64,000 bases of DNA from Anaerolineae bacterium (GTDB lineage: Bacteria > Chloroflexota > Anaerolineae > Anaerolineales > Anaerolineaceae), in assembly GCA_013314735.1 (NCBI GenBank), contig JABUFD010000004.1:124001-188000 (forward strand). Direction: 5' to 3'. Shown piece by piece: positions 51,990 through 60,572 of this stretch. How positions within the stretch are numbered: the stretch's first letter is position 1; the number at the start of each line of letters is the position of its first letter. The notes under the pieces were generated by a model. The model ran no database searches. It saw only the letters and a list, made by a program, of their open reading frames with translations, and was not told the origin of the DNA. A program made the translations under genes and the position numbers.

Positions 51990-52778
51990 TCAGGAACTCT
52001 TCTTCGGCAACAGAACCTGTACAATGGCAATGATGCCAAACAGGATCAGCAATGCCGGGAAGAAAAATTTTCCGACCGTGCCGGCAGATTCGGAGAAGAA
52101 CAGGAAACCGATCCCCATGGTCGCGAGCACACCGCAAGGAATCCATGCCCACCAGTTGTCTTTGCCAGCCAGCAGCGCCACCAGCGCGAAAGTCGCTCCC
52201 ATCCCCAGGAATAAATAAGCCACTTCGCCGGTTAACACCAACGAGCCGACACTCACCATCACGCCGCCGGGAATTAATGCCCACCAATTGCGGCGATCGA
52301 CGAGGTAGACCAGCAGGAATGCCAAACCGATGGATCCCAGGATAAAGAATGCCACCCAATCGCCATTGGTTTCCGGCAGGATCACAGACACACCGACCGA
52401 TGCGCCAATGCCCAACAGGATCATTCCGGGTATTAATGCCCACCAGTGCTGCTTGTACAGCAAGTAGGTGATTACGAAGGCCAGACCCAATCCAAACAGC
52501 AATGCCGGGCCAACCAGATCACCGACTGTTGGCAGGAACGCCCCAACTGACAGGGCCACGCCCATCAATACCAGGGGAATACCAGGCAGCAGCGCCCACC
52601 AGTTGATCCGCGACCGAAACACCGGCAGCAGGAACAGAACTCCGCCCAGCGCCATCACAATCCCAAACACCAGGTTCACAAAGCGAACCGGCAGGTCCAT
52701 CAAGCGCACCACGAACATTCCCGCCCCGACAAGGATCAGGAATATCCCAACAATATATCGCCACGTCGTATGTTTCAT
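51990..52778 (-). CDS. Integral membrane protein built from a repeated WWALxPG module
   Basis: 262 residues, almost entirely hydrophobic, with nine or so helices. Four copies of a module recur: INWWALLPGIPLVLMG, HWWALIPGMILLGIG, NWWALIPGGVMVSVG and NWWAWIPCGVLATMG, each followed by a helix and a charged turn. No catalytic motif and no known family with a firm name. AAGAAAAA precedes the ATG. It has its own terminator and an AT-rich upstream region with TATAAT (near compl. 52823). Confidence 0.7.
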   Translation of the reverse strand: MKHTTWRYIVGIFLILVGAGMFVVRLMDLPVRFVNLVFGIVMALGGVLFLLPVFRSRINWWALLPGIPLVLMGVALSVGAFLPTVGDLVGPALLFGLGLAFVITYLLYKQHWWALIPGMILLGIGASVGVSVILPETNGDWVAFFILGSIGLAFLLVYLVDRRNWWALIPGGVMVSVGSLVLTGEVAYLFLGMGATFALVALLAGKDNWWAWIPCGVLATMGIGFLFFSESAGTVGKFFFPALLILFGIIAIVQVLLPKKSS

Positions 52779-52970
52779 TTTTCTTCCTTTTCTTATATCT
52801 AAAACGGCAATTTATCAATTATATTGAGGTAAGAGTTAAATTTATAAATATTTTAGTACATTATGTTAATGATTACAAGGCTTTCCACGATTAATTACGC
52901 AAACTGAGCCTGGAAGTTGCAATTTGCGCATCAATTTGCCGCTTTCAGCGAATTTTCCATCAGCAAAGCG

Positions 52971-52976
52971 TATAAT
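52971..52976 (+). promoter_or_regulatory. -10 box of the Memo-like/priA unit
   Basis: TATAAT at 52971-52976, about 66 bases before the start at 53043. The -35 is not recognisable. Confidence 0.5.
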
Positions 52977-53042
52977 AAAATCATACGGATAATGGAATCA
53001 GAAAGCAACCCCATGCCGGATGAATCGGGGAAGGAGGTTTTT

Positions 53043-53897
53043 ATGTTCCCGCGAACCACAATCCGCCCATCCGCCATCGCCGGAACCTGGTATCCCGGCG
53101 ATGCCCACACATTGAGACGACAACTGGATGAATACCTATCGACAACAGCACTCCATGAGACCAGCGGTGAAATGATTGCCCTGGTGGCCCCCCACGCCGG
53201 CTATATGTATTCCGGCCGCTGTGCGGCACATGCTTTTCAGCAGGTGGCGGGGAAATCCTTTGACAGGGTGATTATCGCTTCTCCCTTGCATGCCCCCGCG
53301 TATGACGCATACCTCACATCCGCCTACGAGTATTACCAGACCCCATTGGGTGAGATCAAAATCGATCGGGACGCCGTGGACGCGATCAATCACCATCTGG
53401 AAGCGCGGAACCTGCCGCAGGTCACAACCATCCGCCGCGAACAGGAACACTCGCTGGAAATTGAGCTGCCTTTTCTGCAGCATGTGCTGAGGAAGTCGTT
53501 TGAACTGGTACCATTAATGGTACGAACCCATGATATCCGCCTCCTCCAACCGCTGGGAGCGGCAATTGCTGCCATCCTCGCGCAGAAGAAAACCCTGATG
53601 ATTGCCAGCACTGACCTGTCCCATTTTTATCCCGCTGCCACCGCCGAACAATTGGATCACAACGTACTCACACACATCGAATCCTTGCGGCCGGATCTGC
53701 TGTTGACGGAAAATGCGGCCGGCACCGCGCAGGCATGCGGTGCAGGTGCCGTCGCCGCCATCCTGTGGGCGGCCATGACCGTCGGCGCCAACCATGCCGT
53801 CACCCTCAACTATACCCATTCCGGTAAGATCACCGGTGACAATTCCTCCGTCGTCGGGTACGGTGCTGCTGCCATCTATCAAAAATCGAATGACTGA
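53043..53897 (+). CDS. AmmeMemoRadiSam system protein B (Memo family)
   Basis: 284 residues from the ATG with GGAAGGAGG upstream. IRPSAIAGTWYPGDAHTL, VAPHAGYMYSG, EQEHSLEIELPFLQH and ASTDLSHFYP are the Memo signatures, with the His ligands of its metal site. Memo is often found beside AMMECR1 and a radical-SAM protein, but neither is here. It may be a dioxygenase-like or redox protein. It overlaps priA by 8 bases. Confidence 0.92.
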   Translation: MFPRTTIRPSAIAGTWYPGDAHTLRRQLDEYLSTTALHETSGEMIALVAPHAGYMYSGRCAAHAFQQVAGKSFDRVIIASPLHAPAYDAYLTSAYEYYQTPLGEIKIDRDAVDAINHHLEARNLPQVTTIRREQEHSLEIELPFLQHVLRKSFELVPLMVRTHDIRLLQPLGAAIAAILAQKKTLMIASTDLSHFYPAATAEQLDHNVLTHIESLRPDLLLTENAAGTAQACGAGAVAAILWAAMTVGANHAVTLNYTHSGKITGDNSSVVGYGAAAIYQKSND

Positions 53898-56424
53898 CAC
53901 AGAATTTCCGGCAAAGCAGTTCGTCCGGGTTTCGGTCAACGTCCCTCATATGCGGGGATTGTTTGATTACCATGTACCGCCTCCCCTGAGCGGCCAGGTT
54001 GAAGTGGGGTCACTGGTTGCTGTGCCGTTTGGTGAGCAAAAAGTGCAGGGAATCGTGGTCGAAGAGACCGATACGCCCCAGGTGGAAGATACCCGCCCGG
54101 TCAGCAGCCTGATCGACCCGCATCCGGTTTTGACGCCGCAGCAGGTCCAATTGGCCCAATGGCTGGCAGAGCGCCAACTGGCGCCGCTTCCGTTGTGCCT
54201 GGCGGCCATGCTGCCGCCAGGGCTTTCCAAACTGGCCGATACCCTCTTCCAGGTTGCCCGGGAACCGCGCGTGGATGAACCACTGACAACCCTCCAACAA
54301 CGCCTCCTGGCCAGCCTGGCGGAACACGGACCTTTACGCGGCCGCCAGATAGATCGGCGTATACCACGCCAGCAATGGCGGACTGCCATGCGTGGCCTGA
54401 TTCAACACGGCCTGGTTGCCAGTGCGCCCATTTTGCCCGAACCCACAGTCCGCCCCAAAACGATCAAAACTGTCCGCCTGGCAGTACCGCCGGCGGTAGC
54501 CAGGGAACAGTGGAATGATCTTGGCCGTGGTGATGCCGGCCTGCGCCGCCAGCAGGTGATGGAATTCCTGATCCAGGAAGCATGGGAGGTCGATACCGCC
54601 TGGGTCTATGCGCATGCTCCTGGCGCCAATATCAACGACCTGCGCCGCCTGGCCGCAATGGGCCTGATCAGGTTAGGCGAAAATGAAATCTGGCGCGACC
54701 CACTGGACGACCTGCATTACGAACTCAACATCCCCCCCGGCCTGACCCTCGAGCAACAGGCGGTATGGGATGTTGTGCATACTGCCATTCGTGACCATGC
54801 ACCCCGTGCTCCGCTCCCCATCATCATCCAGGGTGTGACAGGATCCGGCAAAACCGAGGTTTACCTGCGCGCAGCGCAGGCGGTATTGGCACAGGGACGC
54901 AGCACCCTGGTATTAACGCCTGAAATATCGCTGACCCCGCAGACCGTCCGCCGTTTTGCCGGGCGTTTTCCCGGGCAGGTAGGGCTGGTCCATTCCCGGT
55001 TGTCAGCCGGAGAACGCTATGATACCTGGCGCCGCGCGCGTACAGGAGACCTGCGGATCATCGTCGGCGCACGCAGCGCGCTGTTCACACCCATGCAGCA
55101 GCCGGGATTGATTGTGGTGGATGAATTTGACGACCAATCCTACTACCAGCGTGACAGCCTGTTTTCATTCAATGCTGTCCAGGCTGCCATCCAATACGCA
55201 CGCCTGTGCGGGGCGGTGATCCTGCTGGGTTCCGCCACCCCGGATATCACCCTCCGCTTCCAGGCAGAACATGCTGGTTGGCCGGTGCTGCGCATGCCCA
55301 ACCGCATCCTGGCACACCGGGAGACGGTCAATGCTCACCTGCGCCAGATTGGCGCCCGTCAGCAGATCGAAGGTACCGCCCAGACAACTGAACATGGGCT
55401 GCCGCCGGTGACCGTGGTTGATATGCGCGAAGAACTCAAAGCCGGCAACCCGGGCATTTTCAGCCGCGCCCTCCAGCGCCAGCTGTCTGCAGTCCTTGAA
55501 CAACAGCAACAGGCGATCCTGTACATCAACCGCCGCGGCACCGCCACCTATGTCTTCTGCCGGGAGTGCGGTTATGTGCTCCAATGCCCCGATTGTGAGA
55601 AACCCCTGGTCTACCACACCGGTGAAAACGGGTTACGCTGCCATACCTGCGCTTACCAGCGGCAGATGCCCAAAACCTGCCCCCAATGCGGCAGCCGCCG
55701 CATCCGGCAGTACGGCACCGGTACCGAGAAGGTGGAACAAATGGTGCATGACCTGTTCCCCCACGCCCGGATCGTGCGCTTTGACCATGAGAGCACCCGG
55801 CAGAAGGACGCCCATAATATTCTGCTCTCACACTTCGCCAATCACCGCGCTGATATCCTGATCGGAACCCAGATGCTGTCCAAAGGACTCGATTTGCCGC
55901 TGGTGACGCTGGTCGGGGTGGTGTTGGCAGATGTCGGCATTAACCTGCCGGATTACCGCGCCAGTGAACGAGTATTCCAGCTTCTCACCCAGGTTTCAGG
56001 TCGAGCCGGACGCTCGCCGCTGGGCGGGAGGGTGCTGCTGCAAACCTTCAATCCTGACCATTACGTTTTACGGCATGCCGCCGGGCAGGATGTGGATGGG
56101 TTTTACCAATCCGAAATCGATTTCCGGCGCCAGATGTCCTACCCGCCATTTACCCACCTGCTGCGGCTGGAGACCCGCGATACCAGCGCGGTTCAGGCAG
56201 AACAACGCGCAAAGCTCCTGGAGCATGATCTGCGCCAATGGCTGAATACTGGCGGTTACCGCGAAACCCGCCTCATCGGGCCGGTTCCCTGCTTTTTCCA
56301 CAAGATTGGCGGTTATTACCGCTGGCAAATTGTCCTTAGCGGCCCCCGGCCCAGCGAAGTGATACGCCCTCATTTGCCATTGGATGGCTGGTTACTGGAA
56401 GTTGATCCCCCGACTTTGTTGTGA
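53890..56424 (+). CDS. priA: Primosomal protein N' (replication restart helicase PriA)
   Basis: 844 residues from the ATG that overlaps the Memo-like gene. Parts in order: DNA-binding N-terminal domain (VSVNVPHMRGLFDYHVP), winged helix (about 110-220), helicase lobe 1 with Walker A GVTGSGKTE, zinc-binding insert with eight Cys (CRECG, CPDC, CHTC, CPQCG, residues about 558-600) and lobe 2 with GTQMLSKGLDLPLVTLVGVVLADVG. The DEEH box of PriA reads DEFD here. It reloads the replisome at stalled forks. Confidence 0.95.
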   Translation: MTDTEFPAKQFVRVSVNVPHMRGLFDYHVPPPLSGQVEVGSLVAVPFGEQKVQGIVVEETDTPQVEDTRPVSSLIDPHPVLTPQQVQLAQWLAERQLAPLPLCLAAMLPPGLSKLADTLFQVAREPRVDEPLTTLQQRLLASLAEHGPLRGRQIDRRIPRQQWRTAMRGLIQHGLVASAPILPEPTVRPKTIKTVRLAVPPAVAREQWNDLGRGDAGLRRQQVMEFLIQEAWEVDTAWVYAHAPGANINDLRRLAAMGLIRLGENEIWRDPLDDLHYELNIPPGLTLEQQAVWDVVHTAIRDHAPRAPLPIIIQGVTGSGKTEVYLRAAQAVLAQGRSTLVLTPEISLTPQTVRRFAGRFPGQVGLVHSRLSAGERYDTWRRARTGDLRIIVGARSALFTPMQQPGLIVVDEFDDQSYYQRDSLFSFNAVQAAIQYARLCGAVILLGSATPDITLRFQAEHAGWPVLRMPNRILAHRETVNAHLRQIGARQQIEGTAQTTEHGLPPVTVVDMREELKAGNPGIFSRALQRQLSAVLEQQQQAILYINRRGTATYVFCRECGYVLQCPDCEKPLVYHTGENGLRCHTCAYQRQMPKTCPQCGSRRIRQYGTGTEKVEQMVHDLFPHARIVRFDHESTRQKDAHNILLSHFANHRADILIGTQMLSKGLDLPLVTLVGVVLADVGINLPDYRASERVFQLLTQVSGRAGRSPLGGRVLLQTFNPDHYVLRHAAGQDVDGFYQSEIDFRRQMSYPPFTHLLRLETRDTSAVQAEQRAKLLEHDLRQWLNTGGYRETRLIGPVPCFFHKIGGYYRWQIVLSGPRPSEVIRPHLPLDGWLLEVDPPTLL

Positions 56425-56714
56425 AAGCAAACAAATGTCGCCACAGGAATGACATTCTGCACTTGCCCGTCACCGCTGGCTGTGTGAAAATGAACGCAGG
56501 GAAAAAAGGCGTAGAAACAATCGCAGAATCGTTTGCAGAGCGGCATTCTGTCTGCCGCTCTCAAGCGGTTAAATGGGCAACCCGCCATAGCTTTCTCAGC
56601 CCAGCCCATTGCACGATTCCTTCGGACATAAAAAAATGCTGGCCGGCTGCCTGCGTTAGGCCCCGGCCTGGTGGATGGCGTTGGAAAATTAACCACCGGC
56701 AGACAAGTGTTGGA
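56425..56714. other. Intergenic region after priA
   Basis: 290 bases without a gene. It holds the hairpin AGAGCGGCA/TGCCGCTCT (56537-56561) after priA and, on the other strand, the terminator of the small membrane protein gene (56629-56668). Confidence 0.55.
56629..56668 (-). terminator. Terminator of the small membrane protein gene
   Basis: GGCCGG (compl. 56668-56663) pairs with CCGGCC (compl. 56646-56641), followed by AGCATTTTTTT on the minus strand. The loop is long. Confidence 0.6.
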
Positions 56715-57038
56715 TTACTGCGGTTTCTCTTCCTCCCACTCCGCGTTCACCACATCGTCATCGTCAACGGAATGCTTCTGCCCATCAAAGTTCAGGTACG
56801 GGGCAATGAATTCCATGATGCCGTAGTACACCAGCAAATAGGCCAACCCTTCATCAAGGTTGCCCAAAATCGGCAAATTGTCCGGCAAAAATTCCAGGAT
56901 ACCAGCGGTGGGATTGAGGATGTATAAAACACCGACCGCACTTAACAGCCATACCAGCCACTTCGGCCAGCCGCGGAACGATAACGGCACACGGAACAGG
57001 CTGCCTTTGATGTCTTTGAAATCTTGAGGTTCAGTCAT
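56715..57038 (-). CDS. Small membrane protein, DUF1232-like
   Basis: 107 residues. The central segment LYILNPTAGILEFLPDNLPILGNLDEGLAYLLVYYG resembles the DUF1232 pattern (LYLLSPIDLIPDFIPVLGxLDD), and the C-terminus is acidic (DDDDVV...EWEEE). Two hydrophobic helices are likely. Function unknown. AAGGAGAAAC lies before the start. Confidence 0.6.
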   Translation of the reverse strand: MTEPQDFKDIKGSLFRVPLSFRGWPKWLVWLLSAVGVLYILNPTAGILEFLPDNLPILGNLDEGLAYLLVYYGIMEFIAPYLNFDGQKHSVDDDDVVNAEWEEEKPQ

Positions 57039-57078
57039 TGTTTCTCCTTTTAACTTTCAATTCATACTATATACGTAT

Positions 57079-57633
57079 TTATTCCAGTTTTCGTTTCATG
57101 TACAGCGCAATGCTGCCTTTTTCCAGGTCCTGGTTGCTGTACAGGCTCACATCCACCCCGTCGAGGGTAAACCCCATCGCACGGTAAAAGCGGATCGCCG
57201 GCACATTGGTATTCTGGGTTTCGCAGACAATCACCCGCATCCGCTGTGCCCGTGCAATGGAAACCATCTCCTCCATCATCAGCCAACCAATCCCGCGCCG
57301 GTGAAACTCCCGGCGGACGTGGAATTCCCACAGCATCAATGAGCGGTTCCACTGGTACACCTCGGCGATCGCCACTCCCACAAGTAATTCATTCTCCCAG
57401 GCACCGACCGACGTTCCCTGCTGGATGATGTGATCGTATCGTGCCAGGTCTTCTCCGGAGGGCGGCATGGGATATTGCCGCGTTTCCGGCAGCGGTTTCA
57501 GCCGCAGGCGAAAGGTACACTGCTGCTCGCTGTCATTCCATTCCACCGCGTAGATTTGATTGGACTCATGACCGACGATGACATCAGGTACCATGACCAG
57601 TTCTTTTACTGTCAGGGGTTTCAGTTGGATCAT
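57079..57633 (-). CDS. GNAT family N-acetyltransferase
   Basis: 184 residues with the acetyl-CoA motif FHRRGIGWLMMEEMVSIA (about 108-126) and the C-terminal TNVPAIRFYRAMGFTLDGVDVSLYS. WEFHVRREF is the usual strand 4. The acceptor is unknown. It lies just upstream of the small membrane protein gene on the same strand. Confidence 0.88.
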   Translation of the reverse strand: MIQLKPLTVKELVMVPDVIVGHESNQIYAVEWNDSEQQCTFRLRLKPLPETRQYPMPPSGEDLARYDHIIQQGTSVGAWENELLVGVAIAEVYQWNRSLMLWEFHVRREFHRRGIGWLMMEEMVSIARAQRMRVIVCETQNTNVPAIRFYRAMGFTLDGVDVSLYSNQDLEKGSIALYMKRKLE

Positions 57634-57748
57634 GCCGCTTCCATTTCACCTGTTCTCGACTGTTTTCATTGTATCCAAATCCATCCTGCCATGCAATCGC
57701 CGGCAGTCCATCAACAACAGACCGAAATGCTTGTGTTTCGATTTTCCC

Positions 57749-57777
57749 TTGCGAGGTCCGCAGAACAAAGGTATAAT
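57749..57777 (+). promoter_or_regulatory. Promoter of the leader/tryptophanase-family unit
   Basis: TTGCGA (57749-57754), a 17-base spacer and TATAAT (57772-57777). The expected start point is near 57784, about 225 bases before the lyase gene, leaving a long leader. Confidence 0.7.
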
Positions 57778-57804
57778 GCGTGAAATTAACAAGCTGGAAC
57801 AAAC

Positions 57805-57888
57805 ATGATACCAAATAAACCCTGCTCCTATTACGCCTATTATTATCCCGGCCATCCCCGTCATCCGGTGGGAACGGCTGTGGTGTAG
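57805..57888 (+). CDS. Tyrosine-rich leader peptide
   Basis: A 27-codon frame from ATG (57805) to TAG (57886-57888). It starts MIPNKPC, then SYYAYYYPG: five Tyr codons within six positions (57829-57846), followed by Pro-Gly and HPRHPVGTAVV. It begins about 20 bases after the predicted transcription start and lies before a terminator. The upstream CTGGA is a weak ribosome site. Codon clustering of one amino acid in a short frame ahead of a terminator is the pattern of an attenuation leader. Too short to be a structural gene. Confidence 0.65.
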   Translation: MIPNKPCSYYAYYYPGHPRHPVGTAVV

Positions 57889-57973
57889 TGCGCGTTTGAC
57901 CGAGCAGCACACCAGCCAGGCAGACTGAACGTAAGATCAGCAGGTCCTCCTCATCGGATGACCTGCTTTTTTG
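57860..57973 (+). terminator. Attenuator: pairing region and intrinsic terminator
   Basis: The terminator is AGCAGGTC (57939-57946) with GACCTGCT (57960-57967), followed by TTTTTTG. Upstream, GTCATCCGGTG (57860-57870) can pair over 11 bp (one G-U) with CATCGGATGAC (57952-57962), which takes up the terminator loop and the first bases of its 3' arm. A ribosome stalled on the Tyr codons would leave 57860-57870 free; one that reaches the stop would cover it. Confidence 0.7.
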
Positions 57974-58010
57974 CATTTAACCCAACCCAACAACCCCAGG
58001 AGAAGAAACC

Positions 58011-59453
58011 ATGCAAGTCAAATTATCATCCGGAAAAACCATCCCCATGGAAATGCACAAAGTCCGCATCGTACAGCAAACCTGGCTGCGGCCGGTTGAG
58101 GAACGCCGCCGGGCGATCCAGGAAGCCGGGTTTAACACCTTCCTGCTGCGCAGCAAGGACATCTTCCTCGATATGCTCACCGACAGCGGCACCAATGCGA
58201 TGAGCGACAACCAGTTGGCGGCAATGATGGTATCGGATGATGCCTACGCGGGCAGCGAAAGTTTTTTCAAACTCACCAACGCGGTGGAGGAAATGCTCGG
58301 TTTCCGGTTGACCATCCCGGTCCACCAGGGCCGTGCCGCGGAACACCTCATCGCGAAAACCTTTGTCCGGCCCGGCGATGCCTGCATTATGAATTACCAC
58401 TTCACCACCACCAAAGCCCATTTTGAAATGGCCGGCGGGGTGGTGCTGGAACTGTACAAGGACGGCGCCCTCCAGACCGAAAGTGACGATCCCTTTAAAG
58501 GCAATATGGATCTGCAAAAGCTGGAAGATACCATCCAGCAATTCGGCGCAGACCATGTCTCCTTCGTGCGTATGGAAGCCACCACCAACCTGATCGGTGG
58601 TCAGCCGTTTTCACTGGAGAACCTGCGCGCGGTGAAAACAATTTGCGAGAAACACGGCATCATGCTCGTTTTTGATGGTTCCCTCCTGATGGAAAATGCC
58701 TTTTTCATCCAACAGCGCGAATTACCGCAAATGAGCGTGGCGGAGATCGCACGGGCGATGATGGAAACCGTTGACTTGTTTTACATGTCTGCCCGTAAAG
58801 GGCCTTCCGTCCGCGGCGGCCTGATGGCAACCAATCACCAGGCTCTCTTTGACCGGTTGCTCCCCTGGGTGCCGGTGTATGAGGGTTTTTCCACCTACGG
58901 CGGTATGTCCACCAAGGAGATTGAAGCCATGGCGGTCGGCCTGCGGGAAATGCTGGCGGATGATATCGCCGGGGCCGGGGCGGACATGGTGGAATACTTT
59001 GTGGGGCGGATGGTGGAAGAAGGCCTGCCGGTGGTAACCCCTGCCGGTGGCCTCGCCTGCCATGTGGATGTGAAACGCTTCCTGCCGCATATTCCTCAGA
59101 CCCAGTATCCCGCCGGGGCATTGTCAGCCGCGTTTTACCTTGTCAGCGGGGTGCGCGGCATGGAACGCGGAACGATTTCCACCGACCGCACCCCAGATGG
59201 CGCTGACGTTCCCGCCGGGGTGGAACTGATGCGCCTGGCGGTGCCGCGGCGTGTCTATACCCTTTCTCACATCGAGTTCGTGGTGGACCGATTGAAATGG
59301 TTGTTCCAGCACCGCAGCCTGGTGCAGGGCTTGGGTTGGATCTCGGAACCGCCCGTTTTGCGCTTTTTCTTTGGCCGCCTCTCCGCCTTGAACCAGTGGG
59401 ACGCAGCCCTGATGAACGCCTTTGCTGCGGATTTTGGCAGCAACGCCCTTTAG
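58011..59453 (+). CDS. Tryptophanase/tyrosine phenol-lyase family protein
   Basis: 480 residues, AGGAGAAG 6 bases before the ATG. Family marks: LLTDSGTNAMSDNQLAAMM, DDAYAGSESFF, the phosphate-binding HQGR (105-108), Asn193 in TTNLIGGQP, Asp222 for the PLP ring nitrogen, Schiff-base Lys263 in MSARK and YEGFSTYGGM. Such enzymes split Trp or Tyr to indole or phenol plus pyruvate and ammonia by beta-elimination. Arg next to the PLP Asp (D-x-x-R in known members) is Leu225 here, and SRS/SRN is SES, so the substrate may differ. It is placed under a Tyr-codon leader and attenuator. Confidence 0.85.
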   Translation: MQVKLSSGKTIPMEMHKVRIVQQTWLRPVEERRRAIQEAGFNTFLLRSKDIFLDMLTDSGTNAMSDNQLAAMMVSDDAYAGSESFFKLTNAVEEMLGFRLTIPVHQGRAAEHLIAKTFVRPGDACIMNYHFTTTKAHFEMAGGVVLELYKDGALQTESDDPFKGNMDLQKLEDTIQQFGADHVSFVRMEATTNLIGGQPFSLENLRAVKTICEKHGIMLVFDGSLLMENAFFIQQRELPQMSVAEIARAMMETVDLFYMSARKGPSVRGGLMATNHQALFDRLLPWVPVYEGFSTYGGMSTKEIEAMAVGLREMLADDIAGAGADMVEYFVGRMVEEGLPVVTPAGGLACHVDVKRFLPHIPQTQYPAGALSAAFYLVSGVRGMERGTISTDRTPDGADVPAGVELMRLAVPRRVYTLSHIEFVVDRLKWLFQHRSLVQGLGWISEPPVLRFFFGRLSALNQWDAALMNAFAADFGSNAL

Positions 59454-59476
59454 GAGAATCTGTGATCTTTTGATTG

Positions 59477-59520
59477 GATGGCTGGTTTCGGGCAAGTGTC
59501 TGAAACCAGCCATCTTGTTT
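59477..59520 (+). terminator. Terminator after the lyase gene
   Basis: GATGGCTGGTTTC (59477-59489) pairs perfectly with GAAACCAGCCATC (59502-59514), followed by TTGTTT. Confidence 0.9.
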
Positions 59521-59560
59521 AAACGGGTTGATCTACTTCATAAACTACCCCATGTCGGGA

Positions 59561-59566
59561 TACAAT
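59561..59566 (+). promoter_or_regulatory. -10 box of the adenylyltransferase-like gene
   Basis: TACAAT at 59561-59566, 36 bases before the start at 59602; GGGAGGGAAATGAG is the ribosome-binding region. No clear -35. Confidence 0.45.
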
Positions 59567-59601
59567 CATCCCATGATGCCAACCTGCGGGAGGGAAATGA
59601 G

Positions 59602-60483
59602 ATGCTGACAGCCAAACAAATCCAATTTCAAGAAACAATCATCGCCTGGGGCCGACAGGAATCCACCCTGCGTGCGATGATCCTCACCAGCACCCTCGCC
59701 CTCCCTGACGGTGATTCCGACCTGCTTTCTGACTTTGACCTGATCCTGGTTGTGGAGGATATCGTTCCCTATCACGCCAGCCGGAAATGGCTTTCCGCCT
59801 TTGGGGAAGTATTAGCCCTCTACCGCGACCCGATCGAACACCAGTTCGGTTTTCCATCTTCGGGTTATGTGATCCAGTTTGACCAGTTGAACAAAATCGA
59901 CTTCACCCTGTGGACACCGGATACCTTGCGCCACATCACCAACCTCCCCGAACTGCCGGAGGAACTCGATGCCGGTTATGCCGTATTGCTGGATAAAGAC
60001 GGGCTGGCCTCCAATCTACGCCCGCCCACCTTGCGGGGCTACATTCCCAAACCGCCCTCAGAAAGTGAATATGTCGAGCATATCGAGAACTTTCTGCTGG
60101 ACGCAACCTACGTCGCCAAGTTCCTTTACCGCGGCGACCGGATCGCTGCCCACCACATCCTGGATGAAATGATGAAACAGGAAAGCTTGCGCCCGATGCT
60201 GGAATGGCGCATGGAGATCGAACATGGCTGGTCGCTGAAACCCGGACCGTATATGCGCCGCATTCAGACCTGGCTTCGCCCGGAACTGATGGCCGCACTG
60301 GAAAACACGTATACCGGGCTGGATCCTGCCGCTACCTGGGATGCCCTGTACAACACCATTGCCCTGATGCGCACCACAGCCCGTGAAGTCGGGAACGCAC
60401 TGGGATATGAGTATCCTGCTCGGATGGAAGAACGCATCCTGGCACATGTGCGCCAGGTGCAGGAACTACCGCCCATCGGCTAG
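59602..60483 (+). CDS. Aminoglycoside 6-adenylyltransferase-like protein
   Basis: 293 residues from the ATG after GGGAGGGAAATGAG. The nucleotidyltransferase motif is SDLLSDFDLILVVED (about 35-50), comparable with the DxxQDYDI block of AadE/ANT(6) enzymes, and QLNKIDFTLWTPD supplies a third acidic residue. C-terminal helices (EYVEHIENFLLDATYVAKFLYRGDRIAAHHILDEMMK) are typical. True family members adenylylate streptomycin; chromosomal relatives may have other targets, and resistance is not shown by sequence alone. Confidence 0.78.
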   Translation: MLTAKQIQFQETIIAWGRQESTLRAMILTSTLALPDGDSDLLSDFDLILVVEDIVPYHASRKWLSAFGEVLALYRDPIEHQFGFPSSGYVIQFDQLNKIDFTLWTPDTLRHITNLPELPEELDAGYAVLLDKDGLASNLRPPTLRGYIPKPPSESEYVEHIENFLLDATYVAKFLYRGDRIAAHHILDEMMKQESLRPMLEWRMEIEHGWSLKPGPYMRRIQTWLRPELMAALENTYTGLDPAATWDALYNTIALMRTTAREVGNALGYEYPARMEERILAHVRQVQELPPIG

Positions 60484-60572
60484 CTGCGGCCAGATCAACC
60501 CCACCATACCCACCGATACGGTATACTTGGTGACATCCCGACCAAAACAAGAACTGGCAGATGGAGGCCCAT

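Noticed and set aside
59422-59601. Earlier start of the adenylyltransferase-like frame
   Set aside because: It begins inside the lyase gene and runs through that gene's terminator; the ATG at 59602 has a good ribosome site.
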